DNA of 64,000 bases from Tritrichomonas foetus (lineage: Eukaryota; Parabasalia; Tritrichomonadida; Tritrichomonadidae), in the NCBI GenBank assembly GCA_001839685.1, contig MLAK01001282.1, forward strand, positions 1-64,000, written 5' to 3'. A program made the translations under genes and the position numbers. Shown here in pieces: positions 30,139 to 40,100 of this stretch (position 1 is the first letter of the stretch; every line of letters begins with the position of its first letter). The notes under the pieces are model-generated. The model was not told where the DNA came from and searched no databases. It was given only the letters and a program-made list of their open reading frames with translations.

Positions 30139-32391
30139 TCAAGGTAAGTCAATATTAACACCTTCCCAAAGATCATCGTTTCCGTTTCCAGCGAATCCTT
30201 TCTGCACCATATTATTTCCTGTATCTCCCATTCTAAGTGCTGGTGCTTCTACGTTTTCTTGTTTGAACTGCATTGGGTTCATCGCTTGTCCTCCGATTCC
30301 ACCTGCTATTCCTGTTCCTCCAAGGCCAGTGGCGGCCATTCCGCCACCCATGGTCATTCCAGTGGCTCCACCGAAGCCAACCATGCCGGTACCTCCGAGG
30401 CCTCCACTCATTCCCATTCCGCCGCCGAATCCGAATCCATTTTGTTGTTGCTCGAGTTGTTCTTGATATTCTTCTTGTTCCATTTGTTGAAGTCTTTCGA
30501 TCAATTCTGTGAGCATGTGTTGATAATGTTCAGACTTTGAAGTTAGACCCATTTCTCCTGTAAGTTTAATTAAATGTTCAAGACATTGTTTATTAGATGA
30601 ATCCATTTGTATTACCTTTTCATATACTTCTAAAGCTTCCTGCTTCATATCCATGGATCTGTAGCAACTTGCAACCATCAATGGATATCTCGGCTCCTTT
30701 GGTGCGATTGCAGAAGCTCTTTCATAAAATCTCAAAGCATTATCAAAGTGTTGATGCCTTCGATGATAACTTCCGAGCCATGAAATAACTTCAATATCAC
30801 TTGGACCATATTTATATGATTCTGAGTAACAATGGAAAGCTTGTTGTTCGTTTCCATCACGATCCCAAATGCCACCAAGCTTTCTCCACATTGCAGGATC
30901 AGTTGGAAGCAAGTTGAATAGTCTGTGAAGACAATCAATGGCTTGTGGAACCATTCCAATCTTATCATAGCAGTCACTGATTTCAAATGCAACTTCTGGC
31001 GCTTTTGGAACGATTCTCGAAAGCTTATCAAAGACTTGGAGAGCTTCATCATATGATCCCATTAATTTAGATACTATTCCAAGATTATAGAGTGCTTCTA
31101 CACAATCGGCTTCAACACCAATGGCTTCTAAATAAGAATCGCGAGCTTCTTCTTCATGACAAGCTTGCATGAAACAATTTCCTTTATTAACTAAAGCTTG
31201 GGCATTATATTTATCATGGTCTAATGCTATTGTAGCGTATTTATCAGCACTCTCAAAGTCTTGTTCAAGGAAATACAAAAATGAGAGATTTGTTGCGGCA
31301 AGAGTCATCAATGATGGATCTTTCTTACGAATCGAACGAAGCATTTCAATAGCTTTATCTGGTTGTTGGTGGTTCAAATAAGCAAGCGAATATGCAATTT
31401 CGAATTCACCAGCTGCTTCAGGATATTTCGATCTCTTTAATTGTTGTAAAACGAATTCGTAACTTTGCTGCCAATCTTTCTCACTTTTTGTTGCAACTAA
31501 GCGTGATGCAAGCATTACTAAACGAACCTGTTCACGGCGCTCGATGTGCATTTGGTTTCCAAGAACATCGCTATCGTTCATTTCAGCAATTGTCATTGGT
31601 GGCTTCACAGTTAAAAGCCGAACATATGCATCTTTCAATTCATCCATTGAGGATAAAACGGAATGACATAAAACAAGGTTATAACCAGTTTTAACAGATG
31701 GATCTTGGCGCATTGCAGTCTCAAATTCAGAAAGGGCTTTGTGATAGTCACCAAGCTGAATATGTGCAATGCCACAGCATTGATGGAATCTTGCCATGAG
31801 CCTGTTTGTGTCTGGTTTAAGGTGGTTAATTCCCATTTCATAGTTTTTGATTGCTTCTTCGTATTTTTGTTGTGCTGAATAAATATTTCCAATTTCCAAA
31901 TAAATCATATGCAAATGTGGGAATTCGCGGTCTTTTAAGAGCCGTTGGTATCTATTCAGCGCATCCTCCCACATCGAATTCCGCTTGTAGGCATCAGCAA
32001 GCTGCATTAAAACCGTATGTTTGTATGATTTGAAATCGGCATCGTCGATAGTTTTTGAAGTGATGAAGTCCTGCAAATTCTTCATTTCCGTTTTTGCGTC
32101 TTTTGCCTTTGTCAAAGCGTTTTGGAAGTCGCCTTTGGCAATTAAATTTGAAGATTCTTGAACAGCGGCCATTATGTTCTTCTTGAATGCTTTGATTTTG
32201 CTTTCTGGGGCATCTGTTGTATCTTTGAGGAATTGGGCAAAGGTATCTGCCATATGATCGAGAGGCGATATAACTTTTCTGCCGCCTGATGTGGTGCATC
32301 CACCGCTGCTAAATCCAGCTCCTTTACGTGATGAAATTGGCCGCGATGATGTCGGCGGGCGGCCGCGTGATGATGTCATTCGAGCAGTCAT
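30139..32391 (-). CDS. IFT88: IFT88 intraflagellar transport TPR protein
   Basis: The 750-residue protein is an IFT-B core subunit that carries cargo into flagella. It has an Arg/Ser/Gly-rich N-terminus (MTSSRGRPPTSSRPISSRKG) as in other IFT88 proteins, then a first TPR block at about 125-300 (LADAYKRNSMWEDALNRYQR, IYSAQQKYEEAIKNYEMGI, AHIQLGDYHKALSEFETAMR) and a second at about 375-625 (NKGNCFMQACHEEEARDSYL, LYNLGIVSKLMGSYDEALQV, RKLGGIWDRDGNEQQAFHCY). An odd feature is the C-terminal Gly/Met-rich tail from about 650 to 715 (repeated GGGM, GLGGTG), which standard IFT88 proteins lack. TCATA lies 14 bases before ATG 32391, supporting the start. Confidence 0.93.
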   Translation of the reverse strand: MTARMTSSRGRPPTSSRPISSRKGAGFSSGGCTTSGGRKVISPLDHMADTFAQFLKDTTDAPESKIKAFKKNIMAAVQESSNLIAKGDFQNALTKAKDAKTEMKNLQDFITSKTIDDADFKSYKHTVLMQLADAYKRNSMWEDALNRYQRLLKDREFPHLHMIYLEIGNIYSAQQKYEEAIKNYEMGINHLKPDTNRLMARFHQCCGIAHIQLGDYHKALSEFETAMRQDPSVKTGYNLVLCHSVLSSMDELKDAYVRLLTVKPPMTIAEMNDSDVLGNQMHIERREQVRLVMLASRLVATKSEKDWQQSYEFVLQQLKRSKYPEAAGEFEIAYSLAYLNHQQPDKAIEMLRSIRKKDPSLMTLAATNLSFLYFLEQDFESADKYATIALDHDKYNAQALVNKGNCFMQACHEEEARDSYLEAIGVEADCVEALYNLGIVSKLMGSYDEALQVFDKLSRIVPKAPEVAFEISDCYDKIGMVPQAIDCLHRLFNLLPTDPAMWRKLGGIWDRDGNEQQAFHCYSESYKYGPSDIEVISWLGSYHRRHQHFDNALRFYERASAIAPKEPRYPLMVASCYRSMDMKQEALEVYEKVIQMDSSNKQCLEHLIKLTGEMGLTSKSEHYQHMLTELIERLQQMEQEEYQEQLEQQQNGFGFGGGMGMSGGLGGTGMVGFGGATGMTMGGGMAATGLGGTGIAGGIGGQAMNPMQFKQENVEAPALRMGDTGNNMVQKGFAGNGNDDLWEGVNIDLP

Positions 32392-32402
32392 TGTAAAATC
32401 GT

Positions 32403-32407
32403 TATGA
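32403..32407 (-). promoter_or_regulatory. initiator-like TCATA of IFT88
   Basis: The minus-strand TCATA has its A 14 bases before ATG 32391. The divergent gene at 32634 shares this 242-base intergenic region. Confidence 0.45.
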
Positions 32408-32633
32408 CAAGTCTCTTGGAAATAAACGGTCTTCTATACTTTATTAAGTTGTCTTTTGAAAAAGCCATAAATTGTGAGAAAAATAAACGTTATCAATTTC
32501 TATGCTATTTTACAGTTAAGGTGGTTTAGTTGGCAATTTCCTGGAATAAATTGTCATGATGAAAATTTTGAAAATTTTGAGTAAAATTAAATATTGACAT
32601 AAATATAACCATATCTCTTTTTAAGCTTACTCA

Positions 32634-33710
32634 ATGGGAATATTTTTTTCTTCAGCACAAGCGACAGTAAAAACTGCTGAAGATTTTGGTAAGGTTCCTT
32701 CTGAAATTGCTGGCCTTACTGCAACAAGTGATGAAATTATGTATTTTACAAAAGACTCATTTTGCGAAATCAGAACGATCGACGATTCCCTTGCGACGCG
32801 AATTTTAAGTATGGCACCGAGCTGTGTTTGCGCATCTTCAATAGGCACTTTTATTATTGGCTTTAAAAGTGGCTACATTTCAGAATTTGATACTGATTTG
32901 AATCTCTTAACAACTTTCACAATCCCTGGCGGTTTTCGGGCGCACAATGGTGAAATTCTACAATTGGTCAGTTCACTAAATTGCTATTTACTGTCAATTG
33001 GATCTGATAAAACATTAAATTTCTGGAATTTCAAAGGTTTACATTTATCAGCTCTAACATCAACAGGAAGCTTTACTGCATTATGCTGCTCACATGATTA
33101 TGCTTGGTTATCTGATTTAAATCAAAGGATGCATATCATAGATTTGCATACTCGTGAAAGAATTCGATCTTTTAACCTTCCAGGCATTGTGGTATCAATG
33201 TCATCATTTGGCGATGGTCGTGGGTGTATAGCATCATTAAAAGATGGCTCTTTGAACATTTATTCAACTTTTGGAGTTTTGGCGCATCTGCCATTTCTTA
33301 ACCACCCTCCTGTGATTTCGATATGTCCTCTTAGAATTGATCCGCAGAATGGCCTGATTAGTTATGCTGCTGTTGATTCTAAAGGAAACCTCTCTTTGCG
33401 AGTTTTAGAATATATCGTGAAAGATTTGGGTCAAGGTGCTCCATTTTTCGCTGTAAATGATAAAGAAGTTGTTGCAGTCATAAATGGGCAACTTCTGAGG
33501 CTTTCTAAAGATAAATTAGAAACAGAATCTATGAAAAGTCTGCCAGAAATGGAGCTTCCACGCGAAAAAATAAAGAAGTTCTTGTTAAATGAAATCGAGG
33601 AGGAGGAAGAAGATGAAGATGAAATGATTGAAGAAGAAGACTTACCAAGCTTCTTGAAAGGCATTGAAAAACAAGAAAACTTTAACGAGGAGGAAGAATA
33701 TAATGCATGA
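32634..33710 (+). CDS. WD40-like beta-propeller protein with acidic tail
   Basis: The 358-residue protein shows degenerate WD40 blades: GTFIIGFKSGYISEFDTDLN, AHNGEILQLVSSLNCYLLSI with GSDKTLNFWNF, YAWLSDLNQRMHIIDLHTRE and GRGCIASLKDGSLNIYST. It would form a single seven-blade propeller up to about residue 300. After that comes a very acidic stretch (EIEEEEEDEDEMIEEED) and a short tail SFLKGIEKQEN. It is probably a protein-interaction scaffold; no specific family is recognisable. The N-terminus MGIFFSSAQ is glycine-2 positive for N-myristoylation in principle. TCA directly abuts the ATG. It is divergent from IFT88. Confidence 0.75.
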   Translation: MGIFFSSAQATVKTAEDFGKVPSEIAGLTATSDEIMYFTKDSFCEIRTIDDSLATRILSMAPSCVCASSIGTFIIGFKSGYISEFDTDLNLLTTFTIPGGFRAHNGEILQLVSSLNCYLLSIGSDKTLNFWNFKGLHLSALTSTGSFTALCCSHDYAWLSDLNQRMHIIDLHTRERIRSFNLPGIVVSMSSFGDGRGCIASLKDGSLNIYSTFGVLAHLPFLNHPPVISICPLRIDPQNGLISYAAVDSKGNLSLRVLEYIVKDLGQGAPFFAVNDKEVVAVINGQLLRLSKDKLETESMKSLPEMELPREKIKKFLLNEIEEEEEDEDEMIEEEDLPSFLKGIEKQENFNEEEEYNA

Positions 33711-34090
33711 GTTGATAGAATATATATATATATTATTTATTTTTATTGTGTTTATAAAAACAAATTTTATCTCTTAATTTAGTCATTATTAGTTTTTGAA
33801 CAACCGGCTGGGGGGAAAAAATGTATTTTTATATGGTATAAGAAATATATCATCATGAAAGGAAAGTGATATATTGATAGTTCACTTATTTGGTTTAGAT
33901 ATCTAAACCTAACCACAACAAAAATTAAATGTTAGAGTTGTGATTTATCATTCTTGCAGTGGAATCTCTGATTGCTATATCTTTTATTCACAACATTTAA
34001 TATTTCTGAAAATGCAAAATAATTTATCCTGTATGAAAATATAGTTTTCATTACTTCTATGATTCCTTTATTATTTGAAGAATAGTGAGC
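33711..34090. other. intergenic region with perfect 18-base palindrome
   Basis: About 380 bases between two convergent genes. A TA run follows the stop. GGTTTAGATATCTAAACC at 33892-33909 is a perfect palindrome. Part of it (TTATTTGGTTTAGATAT) recurs at about 48704-48720. Confidence 0.6.
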
Positions 34091-35131
34091 CTAGTCTATG
34101 CATTGATGCTCTTTCAGAATTTTATTATTATTTTTTTGAATTTGATTTGCAATTTTTTTAATTGATGATTCACTTTGGTCAAATTTTGTTTTTTTAGTGA
34201 TTTCAAATGTTGAATAACCAAACTTCATTCCGATTTGTGTTTCTTTTGGTCCATCAAAATAGGACTCATCTAGGACAATTTTTGTATCAACAGAATCAAT
34301 TGAAATAGAATCTGGCTTTCGTTCACATTTGTTTTGAATGAAAATAACTTTGTAGTATTTAGAACTATGCATTAAATGAAATGCACAAACAGCACCTGCA
34401 CGATTTTCGGCCGAATTATTCTTAAAAATACACATATTTACATCTCTGTGTGAAGGTGTCCATGAAAAATCGAAGAATCCTCCAGTCACTTTAGCAAAAT
34501 TTCCTTCAATTACACTATTTTGAATTTCTCCACCTGTCATATCAATTCGAAAGCCACCTGTCCACTTTTTAGCTTCATTATATGAAATGTTTGTTGATTC
34601 AATTTTAAACAAACTTCCTTCTGTTGCAGGATCCATTGAAAAAGCTCCATTATAATTAGCTTTATTTCGAACAAATGCATTTCCAAGCCATTTTACTTGA
34701 AAACAACTCATTATTCGAGCAGCTCCACAAATTGGTGATGTGTTTCGTGTGAATAAGTTACAAGTTAGAATCAGATTTATGTTGTTGGCGTGAAGTGCAC
34801 CACCTGGGTTTTGTGATGCACAAGATTTGAATTTACAATGTTCAATAAACAAATTTCCATCATAAAAAATTAAGGTACTTGTTAATAATTGATGTGAAGT
34901 AACTTGATCATTGTTTGAAACAATAACAGCAGTATCTAATGCATGCGAAAATTCACTTGATTTGATAGCATAGTTAAACCTGGAATTAAATCTCAAAATA
35001 TTGCTAAAAAAATATGAAAATCTGGAATTAAGAATATTATAATTTTTTTGATGGAAATTATTTGATGTCATCAAAAAAGGAGAATTGCCATAGTAATGCA
35101 AAGAAATTAGTGAAAGAGTCAAGTTTATCAT
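34091..35131 (-). CDS. beta-helix, Pmp-like surface protein
   Basis: The 346-residue protein has a short hydrophobic start (MINLTLSLISLHYYG), possibly a signal peptide. A series of beta-helix rungs follows, each with a small-residue turn and hydrophobic strand: NPGGALHANNINLILTCN, CGAARIMSC, NGAFSMD, TGGFRIDMTGG, TGGFFDFSW and AGAVCAFHLM. Repeated GGA/GGF turns and FKNNSAEN-like segments recall chlamydial-type polymorphic membrane proteins, a class reported among trichomonad surface proteins. No C-terminal membrane anchor is visible; the end is charged and Lys/Asn-rich. TCACA lies 8 bases before ATG 35131. Adhesion or surface function is inference. Confidence 0.6.
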   Translation of the reverse strand: MINLTLSLISLHYYGNSPFLMTSNNFHQKNYNILNSRFSYFFSNILRFNSRFNYAIKSSEFSHALDTAVIVSNNDQVTSHQLLTSTLIFYDGNLFIEHCKFKSCASQNPGGALHANNINLILTCNLFTRNTSPICGAARIMSCFQVKWLGNAFVRNKANYNGAFSMDPATEGSLFKIESTNISYNEAKKWTGGFRIDMTGGEIQNSVIEGNFAKVTGGFFDFSWTPSHRDVNMCIFKNNSAENRAGAVCAFHLMHSSKYYKVIFIQNKCERKPDSISIDSVDTKIVLDESYFDGPKETQIGMKFGYSTFEITKKTKFDQSESSIKKIANQIQKNNNKILKEHQCID

Positions 35132-35136
35132 TATAT

Positions 35137-35141
35137 TGTGA
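35137..35141 (-). promoter_or_regulatory. initiator-like TCACA of beta-helix gene
   Basis: The minus-strand TCACA has its A 8 bases before ATG 35131. Only 89 bases separate this start from the divergent 14-3-3 start. Confidence 0.45.
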
Positions 35142-35192
35142 TTGAGTTTCGTGAATAAATGTTTTTAGAAATCTGTCAACATATGACATTTT

Positions 35193-35197
35193 TCACA
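35193..35197 (+). promoter_or_regulatory. initiator-like TCACA of 14-3-3
   Basis: TCACA has its A 26 bases before ATG 35221. It supports the upstream start for the frameshifted 14-3-3 gene. Confidence 0.45.
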
Positions 35198-35220
35198 TAA
35201 CATTTCGGTTATAAATAACG

Positions 35221-35968
35221 ATGTTTGCTGGATTTCTTGCAGCCGCAGACATTTCCGAAGTACGAAACATGACAGTCTGTCTTTGCGATGCCGGACTCTA
35301 TGAATGTCTTTTTTTTATTTTCTGACGCCAGCCATTGTTTAGAACGATTATCCGACGATAAATCCGAAATGACAATTGACGATCTTAACGCTGTAAGTCG
35401 TGTTTGTAAAGGCCAGGTTGACAGCTTCCGAAAAGCGTGGAAAACGATATATTTATCGGAACAAAAAGAAAGGGGTAAAGGACGAGACGATAGAACCACA
35501 CCACTTTTAGAATATAGGAAATCATTAGAAAATAAAATTTCTGAGCTTTCCCGTGAAATCATTGATGTTATTCAGAAGAAATTAATTAATCGCACGAACG
35601 ATACAGCAATGCGCGGTCTTTTGTTTAAAATGACAGGTGATTATTGGCGCTATTTGGCAGAGGTCCAAAGAGGTTATGACCGAAGAGAAAGTGCAAATAA
35701 AGCATTATCCGCTTATCAAGAAGCTGAAGATTTGATTGTTGCTTGCACTGGCGCTGCTGCTGCTTCGAGGCTTTCATTAATGCTTAATATGGCAATGTTC
35801 AAATTTGAAATTCTTTCTGAGCCGGATGAAGCCTTAGAAATGCTGAAGAAAGCATACGATGAGGGAATTGCGTGCGTAGACTCCCTTCACGAAGAGGCTT
35901 ACGCTGACTCTATTTTAATGCTGCAGATTATCCACAGAACGATTTTTGCTTGGTCAAAGAATAAATAA
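35221..35968 (+). CDS. 14-3-3 protein, with one-base frameshift in a T run
   Basis: 14-3-3 proteins are dimeric adaptors that bind phosphoserine/threonine peptides. The binding residues are kept: VCKGQVDSFRKAWKTI aligns with human YKNVVGARRSSWRVVSS and keeps Lys49 and Arg56, while KMTGDYWRYLAEV keeps Arg127 and Tyr128. SLMLNMAMFKFEI, KKAYDEGIACVDSLHEEAYA and DSILMLQIIHRTIFAWSKN match helices G to I. The N-terminus begins at ATG 35221 (MFAGFLAAADISEVRNMTV) and is one base out of frame with the rest, the change lying at an eight-T run near 35307-35314. Dropping one T gives 248 residues, a normal 14-3-3 length. From 35288 alone the first helices would be lost. The stop lies in TAAA. Confidence 0.88.
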
Positions 35969-36004
35969 AGTTGTGAAGTTTTTCAAAATATTAATTCCTT
36001 GTAT

Positions 36005-36085
36005 GTGTAATTCATCATACAAAGTGTAATTCATCATATCAAAAGTAATTCATCATATCAAGTGTAATTCATATGAATCATATAA
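36005..36085. repeat. four-unit tandem repeat of about 20 bases
   Basis: Units of the form (AA)GTGTAATTCATCATATCA are repeated four times with small changes, just downstream of 14-3-3 and upstream of the F5/8 gene. Confidence 0.8.
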
Positions 36086-36114
36086 AGAGTGATTCCAATG
36101 TATTTTTTTAACTA

Positions 36115-36119
36115 TCATT
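36115..36119 (+). promoter_or_regulatory. initiator-like TCATT of F5/8-type gene
   Basis: TCATT has its A 22 bases before ATG 36139, suggesting that a transcribed gene once or still starts here. Confidence 0.4.
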
Positions 36120-36138
36120 CAAATTTGAAATATTTAGA

Positions 36139-36767
36139 ATGCGGACAGGAGGGGGAAAGTTCAATAATGCTAATAAAATGACAGAGTTATCCGAAAAAAT
36201 CCAGAATATTATTCAAAAAGTATGTGAAATGAATGGCAAATTTAAAAAAGTGTCAAAAAGGATTCTTTATTTGATGGTGTTTTTGCATATTTATATAATA
36301 AAACAGATGGAAATCCTGTTCTCAACAACACAGTCGAAATTACCACAACAGACTGGAGAGGTGATTCACACACTAGTTCGAATATTGTTGATCCCATCAA
36401 ACGAAATGAAGGTAATTGGTGGTTTGGTTCAAATAATAATGGAACCATTATATTCAATCTAAAGGATTATCTATTAAATTTAAATGGTTATACCTTAAAG
36501 TCTCATTTTTCATCATGGACTAATGGATCTTATCTTAATTCTTGGCGAATTGAAGGATCTAATGATGGGAAGAGTTGGAAAGAAGTTGATCGTAAATCAT
36601 CAAATTTATTGCGTGAAGATATCAAAGCAGTTTATTTCCAATGTAATTCCAAATCTCATTATTTTCAAAATTTCCGATTTCTACGAACATCTAGAAACAC
36701 ATCAAATAATGATTGCATTGCTCTTCACTCAATTGAATTTTTTGGTGTTTTGATTAAAAAAAATTGA
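36139..36767 (+). pseudogene. F5/8 type C (discoidin-like) domain gene, frameshifted and N-terminally short
   Basis: ATG 36139 opens MRTGGGKFNNANKMTELSEK up to KKVSKR. In an A-rich stretch near 36245-36258 the frame must change, after which a discoidin-like domain runs to 36767. Readable parts are SLFDGVFAYLYNKTDGNPVL, EGNWWFGSNNNGTIIFNLKD, GYTLKSHFSSWTNGSYLNSW, RIEGSNDGKSWKEVD and CIALHSIEFFGV. This is the C-terminal half of a large trichomonad family in which a BTB/BACK-like region precedes the F5/8 domain. Here the BTB part is missing, so the locus is a truncated copy, a short member or a pseudogene. The domain usually binds carbohydrate or lipid; its role in these proteins is unknown. Confidence 0.7.
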
Positions 36768-37199
36768 TTCTTAATAGACAGTGAAAAGGAATAAAGAATT
36801 CTTTTTCTCTTAAGAGAGTATTTGAATTTTATTTTATATTTTATTATTCAAAAAAATAATTCTGAGATCGAGTGAAACCGACCTTTTCGACAATTATGAT
36901 GTGAGTTACATTTTTTTAGTGTGAGCTTCATTTATATCTACATATTTTTGCGTCCTATCAAGTAAACATCAACAATGACACCATTAGTCAAATGATTATC
37001 ATATGTGAAATTTAACAATAATTTTTTTTTAGAAAGCATTTTCACTGATATTTGTCTGTTTAAAAGAAACGCATGAAGATTTCATTTGAGGATTTTGATG
37101 AAAAACTTCATTCATTATTTCATGTGACTTTGTAAAAATAATTGTGAAGTTATTTGTTCTATTGTCATTGAAAATTCCGCGAAAAGCAGATATTTCTAC
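36768..37199. other. intergenic region upstream of MON2-like gene
   Basis: About 430 bases. TCATT at 37165-37169 is the only initiator-like motif, 33 bases before ATG 37200. Otherwise AT-rich. Confidence 0.45.
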
Positions 37200-40100
37200 A
37201 TGAAACAACAATGCATCAATGACCTTAAATTAGAATACAAAAAATTTTCTCGGTTCATGATTCCTGATGTCGTTCGTGGGCCCGCGACAGAAGCTCTCCG
37301 CATTTTATCAGAAGACGAAATTAAACTCCCAATCAACGACCCTCAGCACCCAGTGATTACCGCATTTTCAATTATCGTAGAAAACAAAAAGACAAGACCG
37401 ATGTGCCCACCTCTTATCAATACAATTTGCGATTGTTTAAGAATTGAGCTCATAACAGGAGACGCCCTTTCTTCAGTTATTCGAAGAATTGAATCTTTTG
37501 ATGATATTGATGACGATATGGCATTAAAAATCATTCAATTCTCAACAGCAATTATTGTATATCATTATTTAGATATGCATATTTTTCAATCAATTTTGTC
37601 ACTTTTAGGGTCTTTTTGTTCATCACAAAGTGATCTTGTTTCAACATCTTCAATTGCTGCTATTAATCAAATCATTTCATCTTTTTTCAGTTTTGCTGAA
37701 GAAAAATGTTCAGACTTAACGGTCATCAATAAGAGAGATATCGATCTTTGCTATTCAATGGCTGGTGGGATTTCGGTAACATTTGATAATCACATTCAAA
37801 AAGTAATATTTTTAGTTCTCCGTGATTTTATTCAAGTTTGTTGTGGACAAAAATCACAATGGCTTAGGATACATCAATTGAAATCTGATATTTGCTTTGG
37901 TGTTCTTGAAAATGCAATTGTTCAACATTTTGGATTAATTGTTTCATCGAAGCATTTTTTGAATTTGATTGAAAAAGCGATTAAATCTGCCTATTCACAA
38001 AATGCACCACTTTCATTTTGTATTCTCTCAATAGAAATATTAATGGATACTTTGCCTTCAGCTTGCGCAGCTTTGTTTTCATATTTTTTAAGTGATTTAA
38101 AACCTCATTCACCAAAATTGCAAAAAAGTTTAACTTTTTATCGAATTTTATTATTTAGAAATTCATCAGTTGTTGTAAACTTTTGTTTGAAATGTGACCA
38201 AAATGCGAATTTGCTTTCTGGTCTTATTTCAGCACTTCGAGAGTTAAGCGAGCATACTGATGAAGATTTACGCATAGATTTATCGCTTTCCAATCGTGCT
38301 TCTGATTGGACTCCCGGAAATGATCCATCTTTCGTTATTTCTGCACCTATTGAAATTACTATTTTCTTTGTAGTTTCATGTTACAAAGCCGCAAATTCTG
38401 CCTTAAAAATCCTTGTCTCCCATACTTGGGGAGATGTTTTGTTGATTTTCCAAGTTGGTTCTTCAATTGTGACTGGAAGAAGTTGTTATGTTTTAATGCA
38501 AGGATTGCACTCACTTGCAGTCTTAACTAATGAACTTATGCTTGATGATGCTCGTGGTTCAGCGATTGGTGCATTTTGTACAATTTTAGTTGCTCCAAAA
38601 GGTCCTGAAGCAGATGAAATCCGCAAAACGGCATATTTGACAGTTTTTAGTGCAATTGAAACGACTCCTGCTATATTTCGCGGACATTGGAATAAATTAA
38701 TGACTGCTTTAAGTGAGTTCCATTGGAAGCCACAAAATTTCTTATTTACTTTAGAACTTCCAGAAAAACAAGTCATAGAAATTGCATTATCATTGTTTTC
38801 GATTAATGACGGAAATGCAACAACTCGTGAATGGTCAATGACTTTCTTTTCTGATCTTTTGATTGAAAATATGAATAGATTTGGTATTATCTGGGATAGT
38901 TTAGAAGAAAATATTTTCTTATCTATTGTGAACAAAGATTCGCAGATTGAAGCATTAAACTCATTATTTAGCTTACTAAATAATGGATTCACCAAAGAAA
39001 GTGAATTTCAATTAAGTAACTTAGTTCAAAAATTATTCGATGGGAAGTATTTCGATCCAGAAACCAGATATACTGCTCTTGAACAGATTTATTTACTACT
39101 TTCTAAATCTGGAAATATAATTGAAAAAGGATGGCCATCTTTAATTAATGCTTTAAATCCGAAGAACTTTGAAGATGAAGTTGATGTCTTAAATTCCGCT
39201 TTTAGATGTTTACAATTGATTTATAATGATCTTTTATTCTCATTAAGTACATATGTACAAGCATTAATTATAAATTTAGCAATTTCTTTTGCTGGACAAA
39301 AAACTGATATTAATGTTTCATTATCGGCTTTTGGACTTCTTTGGAATTTATCATCAGTTGCTAAAAACTCAGATATGTGGAAATTAATATTTAAGCAAGC
39401 TTATCCATTGATTGGTGATCCACGAAATGATGTATCTTTATGTGCAGTGAATACATTCTTTTCTTTGATTATTAGCAACTCTCAAGTTTTTGAACCGGAA
39501 GTCTTTAGATATATTGCAGAAGAATTAGTTAATCCTGTGATTGATATTTTAGTTGAAGAGCGTCCTGAATGTGAATCATCCCAACAATCTGCATTTCATG
39601 AACTTGCACATTGTGGGAGGAATTTATGGAATCAGTTTTCACCTATTGGAGAAAGACAAGAAGAAATATGGAAAAGATTAATCATTGAGCATGAAAAGTT
39701 TATGATGCGTTGTACGAAAAGAGAAGTTGTTACTACTTGTTTTCAATTTTATGATGAAGTTTTCCAATGCAATTATTTATCGGATCAACTCTTTCTTTTC
39801 GTTTTTGATTCACTTGATCGTCTTAAAGAATATTTAATTGCACATGAAACTGCAAATTCTCCACTATATGGGGCGTTTGGTCGAATGATTAGAAATTCTG
39901 TACCTGCACAAAAAAGTAGAATGAACATGACTTTCTTGAAAAGATGGATCAGCATTATTGAAAGCCTAATTTTTGATTTGAATTGTGGTAGTTTCTTACC
40001 ACCAACATCACACAAAACCTTAGATGCCCTTGATTTATTATTCCCTTTACCTGAAGACCAAACATTTGTAGTTTACGAATCAATTGTTAAAATAGCATGT

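Noticed and set aside
30113..30466. Proline-rich plus-strand frame
   Set aside because: It is the complement of the Gly/Met-rich IFT88 tail.
38486..38995. 169-codon minus-strand frame
   Set aside because: It lies inside the MON2-like gene, has no motif and lacks independent support.
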